Positions 1 through 9,750 of a DNA stretch of 64,000 bases are shown one piece after another. Location of the stretch: the NCBI GenBank assembly GCA_038380435.1, contig JAWZYU010000028.1:44699095-44763094 (forward strand), read 5' to 3'. The DNA comes from Ryuthela nishihirai. Its lineage: Eukaryota > Arthropoda > Arachnida > Araneae > Heptathelidae. Numbering within the stretch: position 1 is the first letter of the stretch; the number at the start of each line of letters is the position of its first letter. A program made the position numbers and the translations under genes. The notes below the pieces were generated by a model. It was not told the DNA's origin, searched no databases, and saw only the letters and a program-made list of their open reading frames with translations.

Positions 1-2549
1 TTTAAATTGCTTTCTTATTAGAGCAGCGCATTCATGCTTCTTATTCTTTCCTTTGTTCCTCTTCTGAGCAGCTTATTCCTACTTCTTCCCTTTGAGCATT
101 ATTTCTGCTTCTTATTATTTATATTGCTTTCTTATTAGAGCAGCGCATTCATGCTTCTTATTCTTTCCTTTGTTCCTCTTCTGAGCAGCTTATTCCTACT
201 TCTTCCCTTTGAGCATTATTTCTGCTTCTTATTATTTATATTGCTTTCTTATTAGAGCAGCGCATTCATGCTTCTTATTCTTTCCTTTCTTCCTCTTCTG
301 AGCAGCTTATTCCTACTTCTTCCCTTTGAGCATTATTTCTGCTTCTTATTATTTATATTGCTTTCTTATTAGAGCAGCGCATTCATGCTTCTTATTCTTT
401 CCTTTGTTCCTCTTCTGAGCAGCTTATTCCTACTTCTTCCCTTTGAGCATTATTTCTGCTTCTTATTATTTATATTGCTTTCTTATTAGAGCAGCGCATT
501 CATGCTTCTTATTCTTTCCTTTGTTCCTCTTCTGAGCAGCTTATTCCTACTTCTTCCCTTTGAGCATTATTTCTGCTTCTTATTATTTAAATTGCTTTCT
601 TATTAGAGCAGCGCATTCATGCTTCTTATTCTTTCCTTTGTTCCTCTTCTGAGCAGCTTATTCCTACTTCTTCCCTTTGAGCATTATTTCTGCTTCTTAT
701 TATTTAAATTGCTTTCTTATTAGAGCAGCGCATTCATGCTTCTTATTCTTTCCTTTGTTCCTCTTCTGAGCAGCTTATTCCTAGTTCTTCCCTTTGAGCA
801 TTATTTCTGCTTCTTATTATTTATATTGCTTTCTTATTAGAGCAGCGCATTCATGCTTCTTATTCTTTCCTTTGTTCCTCTTCTGAGCAGCTTATTCCTA
901 CTTCTTCCCTTTGAGCATTATTTCTGCTTCTTATTATTTATATTGCTTTCTTATTAGAGCAGCGCATTCATGCTTCTTATTCTTTCCTTTGTTCCTCTTC
1001 TGAGCAGCTTATTCCTACTTCTTCCCTTTGAGCATTATTTCTGCTTCTTATTATTTATATTGCTTTCTTATTAGAGCAGCGCATTCATGCTTCTTATTCT
1101 TTCCTTTGTTCCTCTTCTGAGCAGCTTATTCCTACTTCTTCCCTTTGAGCATTATTTCTGCTTCTTATTATTTAAATTGCTTTCTTATTAGAGCAGCGCA
1201 TTCATGCTTCTTATTCTTTCCTTTGTTCCTCTTCTGAGCAGCTTATTCCTACTTCTTCCCTTTGAGCATTATTTCTGCTTCTTATTATTTATATTGCTTT
1301 CTTATTAGAGCAGCGCATTCATGCTTCTTATTCTTTCCTTTGTTCCTCTTCTGAGCAGCTTATTCCTAGTTCTTCCCTTTGAGCATTATTTCTGCTTCTT
1401 ATTATTTATATTGCTTTCTTATTAGAGCAGCGCATTCATGCTTCTTATTCTTTCCTTTGTTCCTCTTCTGAGCAGCTTATTCCTACTTCTTCCCTTTGAG
1501 CATTATTTCTGCTTCTTATTATTTATATTGCTTTCTTATTAGAGCAGCGCATTCATGCTTCTTATTCTTTCCTTTGTTCCTCTTCTGAGCAGCTTATTCC
1601 TACTTCTTCCCTTTGAGCATTATTTCTGCTTCTTATTATTTATATTGCTTTCTTATTAGAGCAGCGCATTCATGCTTCTTATTCTTTCCTTTGTTCCTCT
1701 TCTGAGCAGCTTATTCCTACTTCTTCCCTTTGAGCATTATTTCTGCTTCTTATTATTTATATTGCTTTCTTATTAGAGCAGCGCATTCATGCTTCTTATT
1801 CTTTCCTTTGTTCCTCTTCTGAGCAGCTTATTCCTACTTCTTCCCTTTGAGCATTATTTCTGCTTCTTATTATTTATATTGCTTTCTTATTAGAGCAGCG
1901 CATTCATGCTTCTTATTCTTTCCTTTGTTCCTCTTCTGAGCAGCTTATTCCTACTTCTTCCCTTTGAGCATTATTTCTGCTTCTTATTATTTATATTGCT
2001 TTCTTATTAGAGCAGCGCATTCATGCTTCTTATTCTTTCCTTTGTTCCTCTTCTGAGCAGCTTATTCCTACTTCTTCCCTTTGAGCATTATTTCTGCTTC
2101 TTATTATTTATATTGCTTTCTTATTAGAGCAGCGCATTCATGCTTCTTATTCTTTCCTTTGTTCCTCTTCTGAGCAGCTTATTCCTACTTCTTCCCTTTG
2201 AGCATTATTTCTGCTTCTTATTATTTATATTGCTTTCTTATTAGAGCAGCGCATTCATGCTTCTTATTCTTTCCTTTGTTCCTCTTCTGAGCAGCTTATT
2301 CCTAGTTCTTCCCTTTGAGCATTATTTCTGCTTCTTATTATTTATATTGCTTTCTTATTAGAGCAGCGCATTCATGCTTCTTATTCTTTCCTTTGTTCCT
2401 CTTCTGAGCAGCTTATTCCTACTTCTTCCCTTTGAGCATTATTTCTGCTTCTTATTATTTATATTGCTTTCTTATTAGAGCAGCGCATTCATGCTTCTTA
2501 TTCTTTCCTTTGTTCCTCTTCTGAGCAGCTTATTCCTACTTCTTCCCTT
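1..2549. repeat. 117-bp satellite array, about 22 copies
   Basis: Near-identical 117-bp units run from the window edge; the word TTATTAGAGCAGCGC recurs every 117 bp. Each unit holds three related sub-blocks beginning GAGCAGCGC, GAGCAGCTT and GAGCATTAT, spaced 45, 28 and 44 bp. Two marker variants, TTTAAATTGC (at 1, 586, 1171, plus 703) and CCTAGTTC (at about 780 and 1365), recur 585 bp apart, five units, suggesting a pentameric block duplication. The array continues beyond the left edge. No coding role is seen; frames are interrupted by TAG in each unit. Confidence 0.95.
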
Positions 2550-2830
2550 TGAAGCTATTTTCCCTTTGAGTTGTATTTCTTCTTCTTATTTTTTTTATAT
2601 TATTTTCTTATTTGATCACCGCATTCATGCTTCTTATCCTTCATTTTGTTTCTGCTCTGAGCAGCACATTCCTGCTGCTTATCGTGAAAGCTATTTTCCC
2701 TTTGAGTCGCACATTTTTTTGCTTCTTATTTTGTTTATGTTTTTATCCCCTTCGAAGAGCGCGTTGATGCTCCTTATCCTTCACTTTGCTTCTTCTCTGA
2801 GCAGTGCATTTTTGCTTCAAAATGATCTGA
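2550..2830. repeat. diverged edge monomers of the 117-bp satellite
   Basis: The same word order (GAGC..., CTTCTTAT, CCTTTGAG) continues with many substitutions and indels, giving roughly two and a half degenerate units before unique sequence. Divergence at the array edge with homogeneity inside is the usual result of unequal exchange. An open frame of 124 codons crosses this junction but has no protein-like features beyond repeat translation. Confidence 0.85.
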
Positions 2831-3270
2831 TAAAAAGAAAAGCTTCATCGTTACCTTTTTGCTGAAGTGTGGGCTATTTTTATCAATTGGTTGTGGCAAG
2901 AAGTGGTTTCAGCGTCGTTCTTTTGACAAGCGGTTTGCTGAGGTGGAGGAGGAGGATGAGTAGGAGGAGCGATGTCGGTAATTTTCACTGCAATATTTCC
3001 AAACGAGAAAAGGAAGGAAAAAGGAAAATTCCAAAAGCCTCAAATCCGAGATTCTTACTTCATCCATCATTCGTGATTGCTATCGATCACGTGTCACGAA
3101 CATAACAGCGAAATGAGGGATCGGCGTTCTTGAATAGAAAATTGAAACGTAAAAAACAACTTTATAAGTTAAAAAATGTATTTTTTGTATTAATCGGAGG
3201 TTTTTTTTCGTACTAAAAATGAAAGATTAATACATTCAGTTAGTGTTTTAATAACCCGCGAGTACCGATG
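2831..3270. other. unassigned sequence between satellite and SINE1
   Basis: About 440 bp without a recognisable gene or repeat. It holds a purine-rich stretch near 2940-2975 (GGAGGAGGAGGATGAG) and A/T runs near 3150-3215. The 78-codon frame at 2869-3105 has no recognisable domain. Confidence 0.5.
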
Positions 3271-3273
3271 AAT

Positions 3274-3650
3274 GGGGCGCGAGGGTGGTCGGTAGCGCTT
3301 CGAATTTCTAATCTGTAATTCGAGACCCAACTGTGCCAGCTTTGAGATTTATCTCCGCAAAATTCCCTGCCCTCTGTCAGTAGGGGACACCAATGAGCTC
3401 AGAAAGGGCGTCATCCGTCGGATGGGACGTTAACTCGTGGTTCCATGAGCGCGAAGCCATACCCTCTTCTTCTCCCTACGTTAAAGAACATTCTGCATTG
3501 CCATGAGGAGAAACTACCATCTGTCTCCCAACAGTTGTACAGTGTGTCCCCTTCCTCGAATCTTCTCTGAGCCCTCGGGATCCTTGTGACCTGGACATTA
3601 AGCTCATGTGCAAAAAAAGTGCCGCTCCGAGGGAAAACAATCCAACTCTA
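3274..3650 (+). mobile_element. SINE1 copy, old, full-length
   Basis: Recognisable end to end but with many substitutions: tRNA-like head at 3274, body words TTATCTCCGCAAAATTCC and CGTTAAAGAACA, and 3' end with AAAAAAAGTGCCGCTC followed by AAAACAATCCAA. The B box is eroded (ATTCGAGACCC). LINE-A sequence follows shortly after the tail. Confidence 0.88.
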
Positions 3651-3699
3651 CTTACAACATTTGGATTATTTTTCACCTTGTATCTTAGTTGGCCTAAGA

Positions 3700-4525
3700 G
3701 AAAACATTAGACAAAGTAAGACACAATATTTAGATTATGCAGATGATTTAGACCTGCTGGCTAATGATGTTGATAAGATGAATTCTTTCATTAGGGCTGT
3801 TGATGATGTTTGATGATAAACAGAGAAAAAAAAAACTAAAGTAAGGAAAATTGCTCAAGCAGATGGCGCTTCAGTTGCTTTGAATGGCTGCACTCTCGAT
3901 CAAGTGTCTCAGGTTAATTATCTTGGGAGATATGTGACAGATACTGGTGATGTGCGATATCATGAGTTAAATAGAAGAATAGAGACTGCCGCTGGGATTT
4001 TTAAGAATCTATGGAGAGTGTGGAAAAATAGGCGTATACACCTAAAGACTAAATTCAGGTTGTATAATAGTTTGGTTCTTTCTAAGGTTAATTATGATAG
4101 TGAAACTTGGACGCTTTGTAAACAAGATAACAAGAAACTTGATGCCTTTGAATCTAGATGATTACGTAGTATTTTGGGCATTAGGTGGTTTGACTTTGTA
4201 AATAATGAGGAGGTTAGAAGGAGTCATCAATTTCCTTTGAGCAACATTTTGTGCAGAGAGAGACTGCGTGGGTTTGGCCATGTTGCCCGTATGTATAGCT
4301 ACAGATTGGCAAACAGGGTTATGAAGAACAGTGTGCCTAAAAGTTAAGGAAAATGAGGATACATAGGATGCGATGGGCAGACAATGTCTAACAGGATATT
4401 TATAGAATTGGACTACAGTGGCCAAATGCAGCAGCTGGAGCTCAAGACAGATGTCTGGAGAGGAAAATTACAGTCTGGTGGAAACTCCTTAGCCCATGGC
4501 TGCATGAGGATTTTGTGCGTATATA
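3700..4525 (+). pseudogene. LINE-A reverse transcriptase C-terminal fragment
   Basis: Remnant of a non-LTR retrotransposon ORF. The start keeps the reverse transcriptase catalytic motif LDYADDLDLL (codons near 3732-3761). Further on come VNYLGRYVTDTGD, KFRLYNSLVLSKVNYDSETW and, after an in-frame TGA near 4158, LRSILGIRWFDFV and RLRGFGHVARM, a C-terminal region known from many non-LTR elements. Stops and frameshifts (near 3810, 4160, 4347 and 4389) break the frame, so no product is expected. The 5' half (endonuclease and most of the RT) is absent, as is usual for 5'-truncated insertions. The 3' end, CATGGCTGCATGAGGA, aligns with those of the copies at 8340 and 57710. The clade (RTE-like or another) cannot be fixed from this fragment. 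Confidence 0.85.
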
Positions 4526-4732
4526 TGCATCTTAGTTTTACTCTTATAAGCTTATTATATTTCATTCATGAAAACAATTAAAATTTTTAATTTATTGGTT
4601 TTGTAATGTAGCTTTCAGTTGACATCAAAGTTTTTATTACACTAAGAATGAGTATCAGTTGATATTAAAGAATTTAATTCACACAATGGAAGACTCCCGA
4701 TTGATATTAATGTTTTTAGCGGGCACAGAATT

Positions 4733-5150
4733 GAGTTATTTTACATCTAAAAGGCACTCTTTTTGCACACAATATGTCTAAATGGCCAGATCAAAAGTAT
4801 CCCAAGGACACAGAGAAGGTTTGGGGAAGAGGACCCACAGGAGGCAGTAGCCATATGTCAAGGCTATCCAGCTTGTTCTTTAACCCTATAGGGTATGGCT
4901 CTCGTGCGGTGGTTCCCGTATTGCACACGGGACTGTGCAATACGTCCGTGCAGTGTGGTACCGTATGCACACGGAACCCCACCTTTACATCCCATCAGAC
5001 CGACGCCAGCATTTCCAAGCTCATCAGGGTCCCTTTTCTGAACGAGCGGAGGGAGAAGGGAATTTATTGGAGATGATTCTCAACGCTGGCTCAGGTTGTA
5101 CTCGAACTTGGGAACTATCGATTATGAGCCTAGCATGCTACTCCCACTCC
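4733..5150 (-). mobile_element. SINE1 copy, old, with internal hairpin insertion
   Basis: Reverse-strand SINE1: degenerate 3' end (TTTACATCTAAAAGGCAC) at 4740, AAATGGCCAG at 4780, and a head with ACTCGAACTTGGGAACTA at 5101-5118. Between GGTATGGCTCTC and the next conserved block it carries about 60 extra bases (about 4905-4975), including the inverted repeat GTATTGCACA / TGTGCAATAC (4918-4927 / 4934-4943). Confidence 0.85.
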
Positions 5151-5303
5151 CACGGTCATAGAAAATTGTTAACTTATGAATGTCTAATCAGACAAATAAT
5201 ATCCCCCTTTCCTCCAACTGACAAAGGTACCTTCCTTTTCATCCGTGAGAAGATTGCGAAGATTGAGAAAAAATCTTAATCTTGAACTTCATAAGCTTAC
5301 TTA

Positions 5304-6122
5304 GAGGGGTGATGGTTGGTTCAGTCAATAGTACTCCAGGCTCAGTCAATAGTACTCTAGGATCAGTCAATAGTAGTCCAGACTTAGCCAACAGTACCCC
5401 AGACTCAATCAATAATACTCCAGGCTCAGCCAATAGTACTCCAGGCTAAGTCAATAGTGCTCCAGACTCAGTCAATAGTACCCCAGACTCAGTCAATAAT
5501 ACTTCAGGCTCAGCAAATAGTACTCCAGGCTCAGCCAATAGTATTCCAGGCTAAGTCAATAGTGTCCCAGGCTCAGTCAATAATACTCCAGACTCAGTCA
5601 ATAGTACACCAGGCTCAGCAAATATACTCCAGGCTCAGCAAATAGTACTCCAGGCTTAGCCAACAGTACTCCAGGCTCAGTCAATAGTACCCCAGACTCA
5701 GCCAATAGTATCAGGCTCAGCCAATATACTCCAGGCTTAGCCAATAGTACCCCAGATTCAGTCAATAATACTTCAGGCTCAGCCAATAGTACTCCAGGCT
5801 AAGTCAATAGTGCTCCAGACTCAGTCAATAATACCCCAGACTCAGTCAATAGTACCAGGCTCAGCCAATAGTACTCCAGGCTTAGCCAATAGTACTCCAG
5901 GCTTAGCCAATAGTACTCCAGGCTTAGTCAATAGTACTCCAGGCTTAGCCAATAGTACTCCAGGCTCAGTCAATAGTACTCCAGGCTCGTAAACTGCAAT
6001 TCTCAGGTTCTGATCCTAACTGTGCCAGCATTCAGATTTCTCCCCTCCACTTTCCCTCCACCTCCCACTTTCCCTCAGTGATAAAGGGGACTTGATGGGC
6101 TTGGAAAGTTGCCGTCGTTATT
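5304..6122 (+). mobile_element. SINE1 copy whose tRNA head is expanded into a minisatellite
   Basis: The left end (GGGGTGATGGTTGGTTCAG) matches the start of the SINE1 head and the right part (GGCTCGTAAACTGCAATTCT, then TCAGGTTCTGATCC) matches the anticodon arm and B-box region, followed by body words GGGCTTGGAAAG to about 6118. Between them, where intact SINE1 has one 21-bp A-box/D-arm segment, there are about 32 tandem copies of it. The element is truncated in the body; no SINE1 tail follows. Confidence 0.85.
5318..5990. repeat. 21-bp minisatellite derived from the SINE1 A-box segment
   Basis: About 32 copies of a 21-bp unit of the form GGCTCAGTC-AATAGTACT-CCA. In intact SINE1 (for example 20432-20452) the matching segment is also exactly 21 bp and reads GGCTCAGTC, then GGTAGCGCG, then CCA, flanked on both sides by GGCTC. 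Because 21 is a multiple of three, several frames stay open for 60 or more codons; these are not genes. Variant units (GGCTTAGCC, and a few 17-20 bp units) are interspersed. Confidence 0.93.
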
Positions 6123-6620
6123 TTCGTGTTAATGGGGACCGGAGCATTAACGAATCCAACCTTAAAGAGGACTATCTATTAGTCTCTTAATTACATTGTT
6201 GTTACGCCCCGTACCGATCTATGCCTCAGACTTGCTGCGCTAAGTGCCGTGTAGAAAGATGACCAACAATTAAAGCACGAGGGTAGTGGATGGACGACAC
6301 AGTTTAGTTACCTTCACCTACATTTGCGTGCTGGGGATCCTTCGCTGCTTTGCTACTGCAAACATTCATACAATGAGGCTGGAAATCTGCGCTTCACAGA
6401 AATCACTTTACCGACCTAAAACTCGGCGAGAGGATATTTAAATCTTGACTACTCCTGATTCACGCAGAATCGAACCCTCTTCTTAAGGGTTTTGTTTTTG
6501 AGAAAGAGTGGCGTCCCTTGACGCGCATTAAACTTCCAACAATAAAACTACAATAATAAATAAATTTGAGGGACATGATATTATATGGGACGTTAAGCCA
6601 TGTCTTCATGTTCAAGAGAT
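6123..6620. other. unassigned sequence containing a dispersed fragment at about 6190-6300
   Basis: No gene. The stretch 6192-6295 shares strong similarity with the reverse complement of about 54255-54345: the common core is GCCTCAGACTTGCTGCG here and ACCTCAGACTTGCTGCG there, with GTTGTTAC about 20-25 bases upstream and CCAACAATT about 30 downstream in both. It is therefore a dispersed repeat fragment, possibly from a mariner-type element. Nothing is recognised in 6300-6540. GGGACGTTAAGCC at 6588-6600 is a small SINE1 word. Confidence 0.5.
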
Positions 6621-6631
6621 CCATATCTTGG

Positions 6632-7015
6632 GTTAGGTTGTTTTACCTCTGAGCGGCACTTTTTTGCACACCATGGGCTAAATGGCCAGGTCACATGAAC
6701 CCCGAAGGCTCAGAGAAAGTTGGGGGAGGGGATCCACTGGAACAGCTGTTGGGAGACAGATGGTAGCCTCCCGTCAAGGCCATCCAGCGTGTTCTTTAAC
6801 GTGCACAGGGTATGGCTCTACCGCACACGGGCCACGGCTTAACGTCCCATCCGACGGACGGCGGCCTTTCCAAGCCCATCGGTGTCTCCTACTGACCGTG
6901 GGCTGGGCGGGAAATTTTGCGGAGATAAATCTCGGCGCTGACCCAGTTGGGACTCGAACCTGGGAACTACAGATTACGAGCCTGGCGCGCTACCGACTGA
7001 GCCACCCCCGCCACC
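6632..7015 (-). mobile_element. SINE1, complete reference copy with 11-bp TSD
   Basis: Defines SINE1. Read on the minus strand: tRNA-like head with A box TGGCTCAGTCGG and B box GGTTCGAGTCC about 33 bp apart; a loop CTCGTAA gives anticodon CGT (Thr-like), but the T-stem does not pair well, so it is not a working tRNA. The body carries TTATCTCCGCAAAATT, CACGTTAAAGAACACGC and CAACAGCTGTTCCAGTGG. The 3' end has TGTGCAAAAAAGTGCC then GCTCAGAGGTAAAACAACC. It is flanked by CCATATCTTGG at 6621-6631 and 7016-7026, a TSD typical of LINE-mediated insertion. The target is LINE-A copy 2, whose frame resumes at 7027. Confidence 0.95.
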
Positions 7016-7026
7016 CCATATCTTGG

Positions 7027-8378
7027 TTCGCTCTCTATAATAACACTGAATCGTGTGTGAGAGTTGGTAAGGCTTGTAGCAATTAATTTACAATTGCTTC
7101 TGGTATTCGACAAGGGTGCATTTTGTCTCTTTTTCTCTTTAATTTGGGTATTGATTATGTTATTTTAATATTTGGAAAATGCCCAATTTCCTAATTTGCA
7201 AAATATTTACGTTTATTAGACTATCATATTTTCTCATTTGCCATATACATCTAACAGTATGATTTTGAGCGTATTGGAGAGCTTTGATTATGGTCCAACA
7301 CGCACCTCCCCAAGATAATAAGCCTTGTAACTGGTACGATTTAACCAAAGAGAAATATAACATTTTTAGAACAGAAGAATTCACAAAGCTATGAATATAA
7401 TAAATTTTTGGTAACTAGAGTTAATTTTTTAATTACGTTATTTATATGTATTTTCCATGATAAACTTCGATCAATGCAAACACCTAAATACTTATAACTG
7501 TTGAATGGAAAACAATTTTATTATTAGGATGATTTAGCCCTTTTGACAAATGATGTTGATGAGATGAACTCTTTCATTCCAACTATTGATGAGACTGGTA
7601 ATAGAATAGGTTTGGTGATAAACTAAAGTGATGAAATTTGGTTAGGCAGGCTGTGGTTCAGTTAATCTGAATGGTTGCAGTCTTGAGGAGATGTCACAAT
7701 TTAATTATCTTGGGAGCTATGTAACAGATAATGGTGATGTGCGGCATGAGATTAACAGACGAATAGGGATTGCTGCCGAGACTTTTAAGAATCTATGGAG
7801 AGTATGGAGAAATTGGCTATACACCTAAAAACTAAAATTAGTCTGTATAATAGTTTGGTTATTTCTACAGTTAGTTATAATAGTGAAACATGGACACTTT
7901 GTAAACAAGATAACAGGAAACTTAATGATGCTTTAGATTCTAGATGCTTATGCATTAGAAATAATTAATTATTTTGTTTTGATACCAAATACCCAAATAT
8001 TATTAATTTTGGGTATTTGGTGGTTCAACTTTGTAAGTAATGATGAGGTTAGGCAAAGGAGTTGGCAACCTCCTTTAAGCAGCACATCGTGCAGATAAAG
8101 ACTCCGGTGGTTTGGCCATGTTGTCCGTATGAATAACTATAGATTAGCGAATACGGTTATGAAGTTTTCTTAAAGGCCTCAGAAAGATGGATGGATGAAT
8201 CAGAAAGAAGGATGCGGTGGACAGACAACATCAAACAGGACCTTGTTAGAATTGGTGTACAGTGGCCAGATGCAGCAGATGTAGCTAAGGACAGATACTT
8301 TGGAGAACTAAATTGCACAATCTGGTTGGAGCTCCATAGCTCATGGCTGCTTGAGGATGAAGATGATGACGATGATGA
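7027..8378 (+). pseudogene. LINE-A copy 2, broken and interrupted
   Basis: The frame after the SINE1 reads LYNNTESCVRVGKACSN and then SGIRQGCILSLFLFN, the conserved RT segment before the catalytic box. LINE-B sequence on the other strand interrupts it at about 7155-7520, after which DDLALLTNDVDEMNSF (RT motif C region) resumes at about 7528. C-terminal parts follow with many stops: YLGSYVTDNGDV-like near 7705, LRWFGHV near 8105, WTDNIKQDLVRIGVQWPDAA at 8218-8277. The 3' end is GGCTGCTTGAGGATGAAG followed by (GAT)n at 8346-8379. A short internal repeat of AATACCCAAATATT / GGGTATTTGG near 7985-8030 is extra. No product is expected. Confidence 0.85.
7155..7520 (-). pseudogene. LINE-B reverse transcriptase fragment inserted in LINE-A
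   Basis: On the minus strand the frame reads YKYLGVCIDRSLSWKIHI (about 7490-7437), then after a stop LYFSLVKSYQLQGLLSWGGA and HTVRCIWQMRKYDSL. This order (YLGV-ID, then SL-SY--GL-SWG-A, then QN-A-R-I) is typical of the region after the RT catalytic core in jockey/CR1-like non-LTR elements. It differs from LINE-A, so it is a second LINE family. Truncated at both ends; no tail or TSD could be fixed. Confidence 0.75.
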
Positions 8379-9352
8379 CCTGTGTACTTTAAACAACACG
8401 CTTGACGGCTTTGACGGCAAGCTTTCATTTGTCTCCTAACAACATCTTTGTGGATCCCCTTCTGCTAGTCTCCTCTGAGAACACTCTGAATGGCCTTGGT
8501 AAAAGACTTCCATCTGTCTCCTCTGAGAACACTCTGAATGCCTTGATAAAAGACTTCCATCTGTCTCCTCTGAGAACACTCTGAATGGCCTTGATAAAAG
8601 ACTTCCATCTGTCTCCTCTGAGAACACTCTGAATGGCCTTGATAAAAGACTTCCATCTGTCTCCTCTGAGAACACTCTGAATGGCCTTGATAAAAGACTT
8701 CCATCTGTCTCCTCTGAGAACACTCTAAATGGCCTTGATAAAAGACTTCCATCTGTCTCCTCTGAGAACACTCTGAATGGCCTTGATAAAAGACTTCCAT
8801 CTGTCTCCTCTGAGAACACTCTGAATGGCCTTGATAAAAGACTTCCATCTGTCTCCTCTGAGAACACTCTGAATGGCCTTGATAAAAGACTTCCATCTGT
8901 CTCCTCTGAGAACACTCTGAATGGCCTTGATAAAAGACTTCCATCTGTCTCCTCTGAGAACACTCTGAATGGCCTTGATAAAAGACTTCCATCTGTCTCC
9001 TCTGAGAACACTCTGAATGGCCTTGATAAAAGACTTCCATCTGTCTCCTCTGAGAACACTCTGAATGGCCTTGATAAAAGACTTCCATCTGTCTCCTCTG
9101 AGAACACTCTGAATGGCCTTGATAAAAGACTTCCATCTGTCTCCTCTGAGAACATTCTGAATGGCCTTGATAAAAGACTTCCATCTGTCTCCTCTGAGAA
9201 CACTCTGAATGGCCTTGATAAAAGACTTCCATCTGTCTCCTCTGAGAACACTCTGAATGGCCTTGATAAAAGACTTCCATCTGTCTCCTAACAGCTGTTC
9301 ATGTTCAATAGGTTTCCTTCTTTGATTCACTGTTTCCTTGACAGGAGACTTC
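8379..9352 (+). mobile_element. SINE1 body fragment expanded into a 48-bp array
   Basis: At 8383-8460 degenerate SINE1 body (TTAAACAACACGCTTGACGG, then TTTGTCTCCTAACAAC and TGGATCCCCTTC) leads into the array. After the array SINE1 wording resumes (TCTGTCTCCTAACAGCTGTT at 9279-9298; CTTGACAGGAGACTTCCAT at 9337-9355). No tRNA head or 3' tail belongs to this copy. Confidence 0.8.
8461..9290. repeat. 48-bp minisatellite, about 17 copies, from SINE1 body
   Basis: Unit runs GAGAACACTCTGAATGGCC, then TTGATAAAAGACTTCCATC, then TGTCTCCTCT. The matching SINE1 body reads AAGAACACGCTGGATGGCC, then TTGACGGGAGGCTACCATC, then TGTCTCCC. Units are almost identical, with single variants (CTCTAAAT near 8725, ATTCTGAAT near 9154, a one-base deletion in GAATGCC near 8537). 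Since 48 is a multiple of three, the minus strand stays open for 200-271 codons in three frames at once; this is repeat arithmetic and not a protein. Confidence 0.95.
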
Positions 9353-9370
9353 CATTTGTCTCCTAGGAAC

Positions 9371-9750
9371 TGGGGCCGGGGTGGCTCAGTCGGTAGCGCG
9401 CCAGGCTCGTAATCTGTAGTTCCCAGGTTCGAGTCACAGCTGGGTCAGCATTGAGATTTACCTCCGCAAAATTCCCCGCCCTGCCCACGGTCAGCAGGGG
9501 ACACTGATGGGCTTGAAAAGGCCGCCGTCCATCGGATGAGACGTTAAGCCGTGGCCCCGTATTCGGGAGAGCCATACCCTGTGTACGTTAAAGAACACGC
9601 TGGATGGCCTTGACGGGAGATTTCCAGCTGTTCCAGTGGGTCCCCTCCCCCAACCTTCTCTGAGCTTTTGGGGTCCTTGTGACCTGGCCATTTAGCCCAT
9701 GGTGTGCAAAGAAGTGCCGCTCAGAGGTAAAACAACCCAACCCAACTCCT
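9371..9750 (+). mobile_element. SINE1, full-length
   Basis: Head from GGGCCGGGGTGGCTCAGTCG, B box GGTTCGAGTCA, complete body, and 3' end TGCAAAAAAGTGCCGCTCAG with AAACAACCCAACCCAACTCC. One body position is altered (GAAGTGCCGCT without the full A run). It sits directly after the 48-bp array and before the tail duplications. Confidence 0.92.

Noticed and set aside
5239..5992. Repetitive open frames on both strands over the 21-bp array
   Set aside because: The same arithmetic applies: 21 is a multiple of three. The unit derives from a tRNA-like SINE head, so these are not proteins.
8436..9330. Three overlapping minus-strand open frames of 200-271 codons with perfect 16-residue repeats
   Set aside because: They come from a 48-bp DNA repeat, a multiple of three, so all stop-free frames stay open together. 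The repeat is SINE1 sequence and no start context or non-repeat domain exists.
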